Position numbers and translations under genes: made by a program | Part shown: one piece after another, positions 37,619 to 46,100 of the stretch | How positions within the stretch are numbered: position 1 is the stretch's first letter | How the letters are laid out: each line of letters opens with the position of its first letter | DNA from: Austwickia chelonae | GTDB lineage: Bacteria; Actinomycetota; Actinomycetes; Actinomycetales; Dermatophilaceae | Assembly: GCF_003391095.1 (NCBI RefSeq) | Contig: NZ_CP031447.1 | Location: 2,666,001-2,730,000 of the forward strand | Direction: 5' to 3' | DNA: 64,000 nucleotides | Notes under the pieces: generated by a model | Told to the model about the DNA's origin: nothing | Database searches by the model: none | Seen by the model: only the letters and a program-made list of their open reading frames with translations

Positions 37619-37920
37619 GGAAGGCTCCTTCTCGTTACGGGGATGCGGTCGTACCCGGATGCACGACCGGTACTGGGTCCAAGCCTAGTCCGCTTCGGAA
37701 GCAGCCTCATCGGCACAGGACACGTCCTGGATCTTCCGACCATGGAATAAGCGCATGTCACGACAGGGAGAGACGCTAGATCGGACCCCGAATTCCGTAG
37801 TCCCAGAAGGCCTGACACAGTAGGATTACAGATTTTCACTGGAATGCTCGGTGTGAATCCGCACGGAGGGGACGGCACCCCGGCCGATCTCCTCCCCCGT
37901 CCGGGAAAGGAATCCAGATC
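37619..37920. other. Divergent intergenic region, fbaA/adhP
   Basis: About 300 bp with no gene. It holds the two divergent promoters; I see no clear palindrome, and no Rex-type TTGTGAA..TTCACAA site. Confidence 0.4.
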
Positions 37921-38940
37921 ATGTCGAATATGCAGGCAGCTGTGGTGACCGAGTTCGGAGCACCTCTCGAGGTGAAGGACTGCCCTCTTCCGCAGCCCGG
38001 CCCGGGTCAGGTTGTCGTCAAGAACATCTCCACCGGCGTCTGTCACACCGACCTGCACGCGGCCATGGGCGATTGGCCGGTCAAGCCCACTCCCCCGTTC
38101 ATCCCCGGCCATGAGGGCGTCGGTCGCGTGATCGCGGTCGGAGCCGATGTCGCAGACCTCGCCGAAGGCGACCTCGTCGGCAACGCTTGGCTCTGGTCCG
38201 CCTGCGGCACTTGCGAGTACTGCCGCACCGGATGGGAGACCCTCTGCGAGAGTCAGCTCAACGGTGGCTACTCCATCGACGGCTCCTTCGGCCAGTACAT
38301 GCTGGTCGATGCCCGCTTCGCTGCCCGTCTCCCCGAAGACGTCGACCCGATCGAGGTCGCGCCGATCCTGTGCGCCGGTGTCACCGTCTACAAGGGCCTG
38401 AAGGTCACCGACACCCAGCCGGGACAATGGGTCGCCATCTCCGGCATCGGTGGGCTCGGGCACATCGCCGTGCAGTACGCCACCGCGATGGGGTTGCGCG
38501 TCGTCGCGGTCGACATCGCCGAGGACAAGCTCCAGCTCGCCCGCGACTTCGGTGCCGAGTTCACCGTCAATGCGGCCACCGAGGACCCGATCGCCGCCGT
38601 GCAGAAGCACACCGGTGGCGTCCACGGAGTATTGGTCACCGCAGTCCACCCGGCAGCTTTCGGGCAGGCGATCGGCATGACCCGCCGCGGCGGCACCATC
38701 GTCTTCAACGGGCTGCCCCCGGGTGACTTCCCGGCGTCGATCTTCGACATCGTGCTGCGCGGCCTGACCGTACGCGGATCCATCGTCGGCACCCGTCAGG
38801 ACATGGTCGAAGCGATCGACTTCTACGCCCGTGGAGCGGTCCGTCCCCGTGTGCACAAGCGCACTCTGGAGGAGATCAACGGCATCTTCACCGAGATGAA
38901 GGAAGGCGCCATCGACGGTCGCGTCGTCATCGAGTACTGA
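37921..38940 (+). CDS. adhP: Zinc-dependent alcohol dehydrogenase, AdhP type
   Basis: 339 residues. Catalytic zinc Cys in STGVCHTDLHAAMGDWP, GHEGVGRVIAVG; complete structural zinc site CGTCEYCRTGWETLC; Rossmann motif ISGIGGLGHIAVQYA; C-terminal DIVLRGLTVRGSIVGTRQDMVEA as in AdhP. It interconverts ethanol (and other primary alcohols) and aldehydes with NAD. AAAGGA lies about 7 nt before the ATG. Monocistronic, followed by a strong hairpin. Confidence 0.93.
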   Translation: MSNMQAAVVTEFGAPLEVKDCPLPQPGPGQVVVKNISTGVCHTDLHAAMGDWPVKPTPPFIPGHEGVGRVIAVGADVADLAEGDLVGNAWLWSACGTCEYCRTGWETLCESQLNGGYSIDGSFGQYMLVDARFAARLPEDVDPIEVAPILCAGVTVYKGLKVTDTQPGQWVAISGIGGLGHIAVQYATAMGLRVVAVDIAEDKLQLARDFGAEFTVNAATEDPIAAVQKHTGGVHGVLVTAVHPAAFGQAIGMTRRGGTIVFNGLPPGDFPASIFDIVLRGLTVRGSIVGTRQDMVEAIDFYARGAVRPRVHKRTLEEINGIFTEMKEGAIDGRVVIEY

Positions 38941-38967
38941 CCGGAAGGTCCACGAACCGGTCACCAC

Positions 38968-39012
38968 AGGACAGGCTGTGGGACGCCCCCAGTGCACCCC
39001 ACAGCCTGTCCT
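38968..39012. terminator. Bidirectional terminator after adhP
   Basis: AGGACAGGCTGTGGG (38968-38982) pairs perfectly with CCCACAGCCTGTCCT (38998-39012), a 15-bp stem between two convergent genes. Confidence 0.8.
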
Positions 39013-39022
39013 TGTCCGCTGT

Positions 39023-40696
39023 TCAGGGCGTTCCCACTCGCTCCATCCGTAGCCCCAGCTGGGGGATCCTCAGCTCGCTGTCGGTCACCTTGACGGTGAC
39101 CTCACGGATGCGTTTGCCCTTGAGCATCTCCCGGACGAAGGAGGCGACCCCCGGGCCTGCCGCTTCCGGCCGGGCGTACAGATGCTCCGGGATCTCCAAG
39201 GCCGCACCCAGTTTGCGGGCCTTGCCGTCGATCCCCGGGCCACGCGGAAACAGCCGCATCCCGTCGTAGCTGTGCAAGGTCACCGGAATGCGGTGCCCCT
39301 GGTAGGACACGTCGATCGGGCGGGAGGTCTGCGCGAAGTCGAAGTTCTTCAGCTTGAAATCGAATTCGTCCCCGGAGAAGGGCTTCCGCGCTGAGCCGGC
39401 ATACGAATACGGCTGGGGCGGACTGAGGGTCTCCTTGGAGCGGTCGTGCGAGCTGTTCTCCAGCACCTTGCCCCGCAGAACCTCGTCGGTGGGGACGAAG
39501 CTCCAGGACGGCGCGGTCAACGCCTTGCGCCAGAACCCGGTACGTCCACCTGAACGCCCCTCCACGCGCAGCTCACGGTTGTGCGATCCTGCGGCAGTCG
39601 AGTGGATGGAGATCCGGGAAGTGATCTCACCGGGCACCTTCGGCTGACGCATCCAGTCAGGTGCCGGGAGTTGGATCGCGGCATACTTCGGGTTCAGTTT
39701 CTCCGCGAGCTGGTCCACGACCGAAGGTTTTCCTCGCTGGTCCTGCCAGGAGTACCGGAAAAAGACCCGGTCTGCGCCGGAGACGTCGAAGTCGTACAAC
39801 CGGGTGTACATGTCGCCGTAGCGGTTCGTCACGAAGACGGTGGAGCCGGAGGCCGACAGCGACTCGGAGCGGAAACGCCCGCCCATCGGGGAGCCCACTT
39901 CGTAGGAGTAGTCATTGGGCAGCCACGGGTCGAGATAAGTGATGCGGGAGCCGTCCGGGGAGAGCACCAGAACCTGGGTGACCTTCGCGAAGGCGACTGC
40001 GTGCGGATTGCCGATCCGGTCGGTGAAGGAGACGTCCTCGTGTTTGCCCAGGATCGACAGCGCCCAACGACCTTCCGCGCTGGTCGGGGTGCGATGTCCC
40101 TTGCCGGACCAGAAGGGCGCGCCCCAGGCACGCATCCAGTTCCATAGCTGGGGGGACGAGAGCACGTTGTCGAGGGTGTACAGCCATCCGGCCTGGTCGA
40201 CGGCGACCAGTTCGTCGTCGTTCACGGAGAAGCTGACGATCCTTCCGTCCAAGCACGGGGGAACCCGGACCTGACGCCAGCGCCCGTCGCCCTGCACCGC
40301 GCGGGTGGCCAGGCGCCCTTGATGGAGGGCGAACTCGAAACGACGGTTGAATCCGGCCCTGCCATCACGCAGATGAACCTTCTGGGGCAGCACGGCCTGG
40401 TTGGCGATGAGCGGGAGCTGGGCGTACCCGAGGAGTTTCCCGTCCGAGAACGGGCCGGGTGGACGTTGGGCAGTGCCCTTGCGGGGTACGCATTCGGCCG
40501 GGCCTGCGCTGGCAGGAAGTACCGGTGCGGCAGGGGCGTGGGCCGTGGCGGGGAGGTCCGCCTTCGCCGTGGAGGTCATCGGTGTCCCCACCGCGGGCGA
40601 GGCAACGGCCGGCGCTGTGCTCCCGGCGACCAGACAGGCCGACAACGCCAGTGCAGAGAGTGCGGACAGCCGCCCGGCGCGACTCCGGATGGGCAC
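39023..40696 (-). CDS. Large secreted protein of unknown function
   Basis: 557 residues from GTG at 40696 (GGAGGAG 5 nt upstream). Signal peptide with cleavage near AVASPA, then an Ala/Pro/Thr-rich stretch. Two regions follow: residues ~75-280 with repeated strand-like units (VAVDQAGWLYTLDN, LVLSPDGSRITYLD, VTNRYGDMYTRLYDF) that resemble beta-propeller blades, and a C-terminal ~260 residues with RVFFRYSWQDQRG, PAPDWMRQP, FDFKLKNFDFAQTSRPIDVSYQGHRIPVTLHSYDGMRL. No catalytic motif recognised; I cannot place it in a family. Monocistronic. Confidence 0.72.
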   Translation of the reverse strand: MPIRSRAGRLSALSALALSACLVAGSTAPAVASPAVGTPMTSTAKADLPATAHAPAAPVLPASAGPAECVPRKGTAQRPPGPFSDGKLLGYAQLPLIANQAVLPQKVHLRDGRAGFNRRFEFALHQGRLATRAVQGDGRWRQVRVPPCLDGRIVSFSVNDDELVAVDQAGWLYTLDNVLSSPQLWNWMRAWGAPFWSGKGHRTPTSAEGRWALSILGKHEDVSFTDRIGNPHAVAFAKVTQVLVLSPDGSRITYLDPWLPNDYSYEVGSPMGGRFRSESLSASGSTVFVTNRYGDMYTRLYDFDVSGADRVFFRYSWQDQRGKPSVVDQLAEKLNPKYAAIQLPAPDWMRQPKVPGEITSRISIHSTAAGSHNRELRVEGRSGGRTGFWRKALTAPSWSFVPTDEVLRGKVLENSSHDRSKETLSPPQPYSYAGSARKPFSGDEFDFKLKNFDFAQTSRPIDVSYQGHRIPVTLHSYDGMRLFPRGPGIDGKARKLGAALEIPEHLYARPEAAGPGVASFVREMLKGKRIREVTVKVTDSELRIPQLGLRMERVGTP

Positions 40697-40904
40697 GGTG
40701 ACTCCTCCTCCTCGAGGGTCCGACATGAGGCCACCCCTTCGACGCAGCGGGAGGCAGTGGTGTCCATGATGCGTTGCAGAAGGCACTTCATGTGTAGGAA
40801 AACCTTAGGAAGAGTTGATTTTTCATTTAGCTAAGGGGGCTTTCAGCGGTTTTGCCCGGTTGGCTGGTCCACGCGGCTGCGTCCACCATCCCCCGAGGAG
40901 ACGC

Positions 40905-41303
40905 TCAACCAGATCGGCGATACGGCGGCAGCGACGACGACGCCACCGCGTAAGCAGCGGACAGTTCAGCCCGAGAGATTCGGACATCAGCGATCGAGCA
41001 TCCCCTGCCGTCAGCGCGCCAGACGATGCCCTCTTCGGCCCAGCGCACTCGCGCAGCAGCTCTCAGCGGTGCTGCCAGCTCACCTCGCGTCGTGGTGACC
41101 CGCCACCACGGCACGCCGGCGCCCCAGGTCCGCATGATCCGGCCCACCTGTCGGGGCCCGGTCCCGACCAGATCGGCGATATCCCCGTAGGAAGCCACCC
41201 GTCCTGGCGGGATCTGTTCCACGGCCGCCAGGACATGCTCGATCAGGAGGTCGTTCGTCAACGGTCGGTCACGGCCCTTCTGCCGTGATCTGCGCGTGGA
41301 CAC
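40905..41303 (-). CDS. Alkyltransferase-like (ATL) DNA-binding protein
   Basis: 132 residues from GTG at 41303; TTG at 41258 gives a 117-residue protein starting LTNDLLIEHV, which fits the family better and avoids most of the 35-bp overlap with the upstream gene. IEHVLAAVEQIPPGRVASYGDIADLVGTGPRQVGRIM is the MGMT DNA-binding domain with its arginine finger region, but the active-site PCHRV is PWWRV, so the alkyl-accepting Cys is Trp. ATL proteins bind O6-alkylguanine without repairing it and hand the lesion to nucleotide excision repair. Confidence 0.88.
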   Translation of the reverse strand: MSTRRSRQKGRDRPLTNDLLIEHVLAAVEQIPPGRVASYGDIADLVGTGPRQVGRIMRTWGAGVPWWRVTTTRGELAAPLRAAARVRWAEEGIVWRADGRGCSIADVRISRAELSAAYAVASSSLPPYRRSG

Positions 41304-41973
41304 GCACCCAGGAGTGCATGGCTACCGCGGCGGCAGCTCCGGCGTTCATCGACCTCGTGGACCCGAACTGGGTGATGTGCAGGATCGATTCCGCTCCGGC
41401 CAGGGCCTCCGGGGAGAGCCCGGGCCCTTCTTGCCCGAAGACCATCAGGCAACGGTGGGGGATGTCGGCGAGCTCGATGGGTCGGCTCCCGGGGACATTG
41501 TCGATCGCGAGGACGGTGAAGCCGTGCTCCTGGGCCCAACAGAACAGGTCGTCGACCGTGGCGTGATGGTGCTCGTGCTGGTACCGGTCGGTGACCATCG
41601 CCCCGCGGCGGTTCCAGCGGCGCTTGCCGACGATGTGGAAGGCGCCGACGTTGAAGGCATTCGCCGTCCGGATGATCGACCCGATGTTGAAGTCGTGTTC
41701 CCAGTTCTCCACCGCGATGTGTAAGGCGTGTCGATGCCGGTCGAGGTCTGCGACGATCGCCTCGTGCCGCCAATAGCGGTACCGGTCTTCCACATTGCGA
41801 GTGTCACCTTCAGCGAGCAGCTGCGGGTCGTAGGGCTGTGCGACCTGTCCTGTCTCATCGCGGGGCCACTCCGTCTCACTCCCTGGCCACGGACCGACGC
41901 CGACGAGCCGCTTGCCCCGAGCCTGGAGGTCCGTAGAAGGATCTTCTGGAGTCGTCACATCGTCGCTGTTCAC
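41269..41973 (-). CDS. SpoU/TrmH family RNA 2'-O-methyltransferase
   Basis: 234 residues from GTG at 41973; TAGGAT lies 7 nt before it, a leaderless arrangement that fixes the start. The SPOUT knot is shown by NWEHDFNIGSIIRTANAFNVGAFHIVG (motif 1), LMVFGQEGPGLSPEALAGAE (motif 2) and ILHITQFGSTRSMNAGAAAAVAMHSW (motif 3). The target (rRNA or tRNA) cannot be told from sequence. The downstream ATL gene overlaps its 3' end. Confidence 0.9.
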   Translation of the reverse strand: MNSDDVTTPEDPSTDLQARGKRLVGVGPWPGSETEWPRDETGQVAQPYDPQLLAEGDTRNVEDRYRYWRHEAIVADLDRHRHALHIAVENWEHDFNIGSIIRTANAFNVGAFHIVGKRRWNRRGAMVTDRYQHEHHHATVDDLFCWAQEHGFTVLAIDNVPGSRPIELADIPHRCLMVFGQEGPGLSPEALAGAESILHITQFGSTRSMNAGAAAAVAMHSWVRVHAQITAEGP

Positions 41974-42102
41974 AGGCCACATCCTAGGTGCCCCGGACCC
42001 TTCCTTTCCCAGCGACCAACACCAAGAAACGGACATATCACCCACCTCGTTCACGGCGGACCCCCAGCAGAATCTCAGGAAGTCCCCGGTAGCCTGGATT
42101 AC

Positions 42103-42783
42103 GTGATGCCTGCTCTCGGTCCCGAATGGATGGACCCCCAGTTCCTGTTGAATCAGTTCGGGACCCAGTTCTTCTGGGCCAGCGTCGTCATCGTCTTCAT
42201 CGAATGCGGCCTGCTCTTCCCGATCCTCCCCGGCGACTCTCTGCTCTTCAGCATCGGCCTGTTCATCAAACGTGGCGATGTCAACATGTCGATCATGCTG
42301 GCCTGCCTCATCCTGTCTTCAGCCGCCTTCCTCGGTAACGTCGTCGGCTACGAGATCGGTCGGGCCATCGGCGAGCCCCTCTACAAACGAGACGGACGCT
42401 TCCTCAAGAAGAAATACTTCGACCAAACCATCGAATTCTTCGACAAGCACGGAAACAAAGCCCTGGTCATCGGCCGTTTCGTGCCGATCGTGCGCACCTT
42501 CATCACCGTCGTCGCCGGCGTCGGCCGGATGGACCGCAAACGCTTCTTCACCTGGAGCTTCGTCGGCGCCATCCTGTGGGCGACCGGGATCACCCTGCTC
42601 GGGTACTTCCTCGGCAACATCTCCTTCGTCCACGACAACCTCGAAGCAGCCGTCCTCCTGATCGTCTTCGTCTCAGTCCTGCCGATGGTCTTCGAGTTCG
42701 TCATGCACAAGCGACGCACGAAGGCCATCGTCGCCGAGACCACCGAAGCCGTCGCAGACTCCCTCGAGGCACGTCACCACTGA
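42103..42783 (+). CDS. DedA family membrane protein
   Basis: 226 residues from GTG at 42103 (TAGCCT 7 nt upstream, leaderless) or 225 from ATG at 42106. About five membrane segments; FIECGLLFPILPGDSLLFSIGLF, NVVGYEIGRAIGEPLY, KYFDQTIEFFDKHGNKALVIGRFVPIVRTFITVVAGVGRM (family block) and GYFLGNISFVHDN. DedA proteins are proposed lipid scramblases/transporters needed for envelope lipid turnover and proton homeostasis. Monocistronic, convergent with the lipid kinase gene. Confidence 0.92.
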   Translation: MMPALGPEWMDPQFLLNQFGTQFFWASVVIVFIECGLLFPILPGDSLLFSIGLFIKRGDVNMSIMLACLILSSAAFLGNVVGYEIGRAIGEPLYKRDGRFLKKKYFDQTIEFFDKHGNKALVIGRFVPIVRTFITVVAGVGRMDRKRFFTWSFVGAILWATGITLLGYFLGNISFVHDNLEAAVLLIVFVSVLPMVFEFVMHKRRTKAIVAETTEAVADSLEARHH

Positions 42784-42833
42784 ATCACCCGCCCCACGCA
42801 CACCCCGTAGGCCCGGGGCCCAGCCGCGCTCGA

Positions 42834-43688
42834 TCAGACGAGCAGCCGCAGGGCCCTGGGCCTCACGTTGATGTCCACGGGCAAGGTGCCCAACCGGTCG
42901 CCGTCGGCGTAGACCTCGCCCGCGCCACTCACCCGCACCTGAGCCGCACGGAAGGTCTCCACCGTCGGCAGGTCCACGTGGCTTCCCGAGAACATCCGCC
43001 GCAGCAGGGGCAGGAAGTGACGACGCGCCCCGGCCACCATCGTCACGTCGAGCAGTCCATCGTCGATCCTCGCCGCAGGACAGACCTGCAACCCGCCTCC
43101 GTACCAGCCGGACAAGCCGACCGCGAGCTCGAAACCCGACCATCGGCGCTCCACTCCGTCCACCGACAGGAGGTATTCCTCCCGTGGCACGCCGAAGAAG
43201 GCGCGGAGGGCCGCCACATGATAGACACCCGGCCCACGCACCCGGGATTCCGCCGCCACCTGAGAGGCCAGAGCCGAATAGCCGATGCTGACCACGCCGA
43301 GAAAAGGAATACCGTCGGCATCGCCCAAATCGACACGGCGCTCCCCTGCCGAGGAGAGCGCCAGAGCCGCCGTGACCGGGTCCAACGGCTGACCGGTCGC
43401 TCGGACAAAATCATTACCCCGGCCACCGGGCAGTGTCGCCAACAAGGCCCCGCTGCGGGCGACGCCCCTCGCCACCAAGGCATGCATGCCGTCCCCACCG
43501 AGACTGACCACGCACTCCTGCGGATCGGCTTCCTCACCGATCCGGACGGCATCGTCCGCGTCCTTGCTGCACACGGAACGAATCCGCCAACCGTTCGCGG
43601 TCAAGGCATCGGCCACCCGCTCCCGGTACCTCATCCCACGCCCGCCACCGGACGTGGGATTGGTCACCAGCACCGCCCTGCGTATCAC
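42834..43688 (-). CDS. Diacylglycerol/lipid kinase family protein
   Basis: 284 residues from GTG at 43688 (AAGGA 6 nt upstream, 4-nt overlap with the previous stop). LVTNPTSGGGRG and VVSLGGDGMHALVARGV (GGDG nucleotide site), LPGGRGNDFVRATG, then GIPFLGVVSIGYSALAS and the C-terminal GGLQVCPAARIDDGLLDVTMV, as in DagK/YegS/LCB5-type kinases. It should phosphorylate a diradylglycerol or another lipid alcohol. Pairing with the AGPS-like gene suggests a lipid substrate derived from ether or acyl glycerol. Confidence 0.87.
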   Translation of the reverse strand: MIRRAVLVTNPTSGGGRGMRYRERVADALTANGWRIRSVCSKDADDAVRIGEEADPQECVVSLGGDGMHALVARGVARSGALLATLPGGRGNDFVRATGQPLDPVTAALALSSAGERRVDLGDADGIPFLGVVSIGYSALASQVAAESRVRGPGVYHVAALRAFFGVPREEYLLSVDGVERRWSGFELAVGLSGWYGGGLQVCPAARIDDGLLDVTMVAGARRHFLPLLRRMFSGSHVDLPTVETFRAAQVRVSGAGEVYADGDRLGTLPVDINVRPRALRLLV

Positions 43689-45388
43689 GTCACATCCTTC
43701 GCCTCGTCGGGGATCAGCTTGCCCGGGTTGAGGATTCCCACCGGGTCGAGTTCCTGCTTGATGGCACGCACAGCACGCACACCGACCTGACCCCACTCCT
43801 GAGCCACATAAGGCCGATGATCACGGCCGACGGCGTGATGATGGGTGATGGTGCCGCCGACGGTCACGATGGCCTGACAAGCGGCCTGTTTCACCGCGCT
43901 CCACTGACCCATCGGATCGTCGGACTCGGGGCAGACGAAGGTGTAGTAGAGCGAAGCCCCGGCCGCATACACGTGGGAGACATGGCACATCACCAGGCAG
44001 CGTCGTCCGTCCTGCTCCAGAGCGTGCCGGATGGCCCCGCCGACCGCGGCGTGGAGAGCAGGCAGCCGATCCCAGGTCGTGGCCGTCTCCAAGGTGTCTG
44101 CGAGCACACGGTGGGACAACAGGTAGTCGCGGGTGTACGGGCCGGAGAAACGATGCTTCTCCCAGGCCTTGGCCACCGCAGAAGGAACCGACCGACCACC
44201 GGCCTTACGCAGCACCCCCTCACATGCGCTCTGCCTCGCCTTCACCAACGAGGGGTCGGTGCCCTCCCAGACCAGGATCAACAGCGCAGGATGCTCCATC
44301 CCCCGCAATGCGCAATACCTCAGCAACACCTGACCTGCCCGTCCGGCATGCTTCAGGTTGACCTCGGTCTCCTCCTCGTCCGACAGCCGACACACATCGG
44401 CGATGACCCCTTCACCGAGATCCTGGGCCAACGCCCGCAAGGCGTCGCAGCCGGCCTGATAGGACTCGAAGATCCAGGTCGCGTGACGTTTCGTCGTCGG
44501 CATCGGATGCACGCGCACCGAAGCCTCGGTGATGATCCCCAGCGTGCCCTCGCTGCCCAGCACCAGGTCCTGCAAACGGGGTCCGGCCGCCGACGCCGGA
44601 CTCTGCCCGCCCAGCTGCAAAGTGCCGGTCGGTGTCACCATCGTCAGACCCAACACATGTTCGTCGGGCCGCCCGTACCCGGTGGAGGCCTGCCCTGCCG
44701 AGCGGGTCGCCAAGTAGCCGCCGAAGGTCGCTTCCTGATGGCTCTGCGGGTAATGCCCGAAAGTCATGCCGTGCGGACGCAGCGCCTGCTCGACGTCCGG
44801 CCCGCGCAGCCCTGCCTGGAAGACCGCGGTACGCGAGATCGGGTCGTAGGAGAGCATCCGGTCAAGCCGGCGCAGGTCCACGGCGATCACCCCGGTGAAG
44901 AGTTCCTCGGGGTTCTCGTCCGGCCCGGTCAGATCCGACTGCACCCCGCCGACCACCGAGGTGCCTCCCCCGAAGGGAACCACCGCGACCCGGTGATGTG
45001 CACACACCTGGAGCACCGCACCGACCTGCTCTTCGTCGCGGGGCAGCACCACGGCGTCCGGAGCTGCGCTGCCGTCGCCGGTCCAGGCGCGGAAAAGATC
45101 CGGCCAGCTTTTGCCACCGGCATGGCACACCCGGCTGTCCCGGTCCTCGCGAACGTGGTCGCCGCCGACGATCTCCACCAGCTCGGCCCGCACCTCATCG
45201 GTCAGCTGCCGCTCAGGCAGGCGCACTTCACCGATGGTGACCGGTTTCCGAGGAACAGCCTGAGGCTCCACCCCTAGACGCTCCCCCAGGAAGGTCCAGG
45301 CCGCCGGGGCCAGTGGGCGCACCTGGGTCGGATCACCCCAGCCGTGCCACACCGAACGAGGAACGGAACGCGTCAGTGCATCAACCAT
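43685..45388 (-). CDS. AGPS-like FAD-linked oxidase
   Basis: 567 residues from ATG at 45388. PCMH-type FAD domain: AVVLPRDEEQVGAVLQVCAHHRVAVVPFGGGTSVVGGV, then DLRRLDRMLSYDPISRTAVFQAGLRGPDVEQ and LGSEGTLGIITEASVRVHP; C-terminal VSHVYAAGASLYYTFVCP and ITHHHAVGRDHRPYVAQEWG, the His-triplet region shared with alkyl-DHAP synthase, ending in the usual DPVGILNPGKLI. Homologues make the ether bond of alkyl-DHAP or oxidise hydroxy acids; the HHHAVGRDH block favours the AGPS branch. No Shine-Dalgarno; the start codon lies inside a 35-bp palindrome. Confidence 0.85.
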   Translation of the reverse strand: MVDALTRSVPRSVWHGWGDPTQVRPLAPAAWTFLGERLGVEPQAVPRKPVTIGEVRLPERQLTDEVRAELVEIVGGDHVREDRDSRVCHAGGKSWPDLFRAWTGDGSAAPDAVVLPRDEEQVGAVLQVCAHHRVAVVPFGGGTSVVGGVQSDLTGPDENPEELFTGVIAVDLRRLDRMLSYDPISRTAVFQAGLRGPDVEQALRPHGMTFGHYPQSHQEATFGGYLATRSAGQASTGYGRPDEHVLGLTMVTPTGTLQLGGQSPASAAGPRLQDLVLGSEGTLGIITEASVRVHPMPTTKRHATWIFESYQAGCDALRALAQDLGEGVIADVCRLSDEEETEVNLKHAGRAGQVLLRYCALRGMEHPALLILVWEGTDPSLVKARQSACEGVLRKAGGRSVPSAVAKAWEKHRFSGPYTRDYLLSHRVLADTLETATTWDRLPALHAAVGGAIRHALEQDGRRCLVMCHVSHVYAAGASLYYTFVCPESDDPMGQWSAVKQAACQAIVTVGGTITHHHAVGRDHRPYVAQEWGQVGVRAVRAIKQELDPVGILNPGKLIPDEAKDVT

Positions 45389-45420
45389 GAGAAACACTTT
45401 GGCACAAAGTGTTTCTCATG
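45386..45420. promoter_or_regulatory. 35-bp perfect palindrome, probable TetR operator
   Basis: CATGAGAAACACTTTG (45386-45401) and CAAAGTGTTTCTCATG (45405-45420) are perfect 16-bp inverted copies around GCA. It covers the start codon of the AGPS-like gene and lies 27 bp before the divergent tetR GTG, the classic place for an autoregulatory TetR operator controlling both directions. Confidence 0.8.
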
Positions 45421-45446
45421 AGTAGCGAACATGGCACGATGACCCT

Positions 45447-46100
45447 GTGACCGAGATCGCAGCCGTCGCCTGGCAGAGCGTCACCGCCGCAGGAGAAGAC
45501 GACGTCGAGAAACGACTGCTCCAAGCCGTTCGCGAGGAGATCCTCGCGGTCGGACTCCATCGGGCCACCGCCACCGCCGTCGCACGCCGTGCCGGAGTCG
45601 CCAGAGTGACCCTCTACCGACGTTCCGGCGGAATCCGCCGACTCGTCCTGTCCGCCGTCACCATCGAAGCCGGAGAGATCGTCGACCACGCCCGGATCGA
45701 CCTGCCCGGCACCACCGGACTGGAACGCACCGTCGAGATGAGCCTGCGCATCATCCGCGCCATCGCCGGATCCTCGCTGCTCCAAGCCATCCGCACCGCC
45801 GACCTGACACTCTTCGAGCCCTACCTGACCGACCACCTCGGGTCCAGCCAACGCATCCTCATGAAAGCGATCCTCCCCGAGATCCACTGCGGGCTCACCG
45901 ACGGCTCCATCACCGACGGCGACCCACACACCCTCACCGTCACCCTGCTCCACGCGCTCACCCCCTTCGCCACCGCAGAGGGCATCACCCGCGCCGAGAT
46001 CGGACCAGAAGCCACCGAGGCCCAACTGCGTCGTCTCATCAGCGGATACCTGGCCACCTCGACACCCAGCACGCCAGACGACGACGGGACCACACCATGA
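45447..46100 (+). CDS. TetR family repressor, glpD operon
   Basis: 217 residues. Helix-turn-helix: LLQAVREEILAVGLHRATATAVARRAGVARVTLYRRSGG. The ligand-binding domain is all-helical without a recognisable ligand signature. CACGAT lies 6 nt before the GTG, no ribosome site: leaderless start likely. It is translationally coupled to glpD by a 4-nt overlap and faces the AGPS-like gene across the palindrome, so it probably controls both. Confidence 0.88.
   Translation: MTEIAAVAWQSVTAAGEDDVEKRLLQAVREEILAVGLHRATATAVARRAGVARVTLYRRSGGIRRLVLSAVTIEAGEIVDHARIDLPGTTGLERTVEMSLRIIRAIAGSSLLQAIRTADLTLFEPYLTDHLGSSQRILMKAILPEIHCGLTDGSITDGDPHTLTVTLLHALTPFATAEGITRAEIGPEATEAQLRRLISGYLATSTPSTPDDDGTTP

Noticed and set aside
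40803-40836. Possible IdeR/DtxR box upstream of the secreted protein (CCTTAG..CTAAGG)
   Set aside because: The half-sites are 22 bp apart and the match to the 19-bp consensus is poor.
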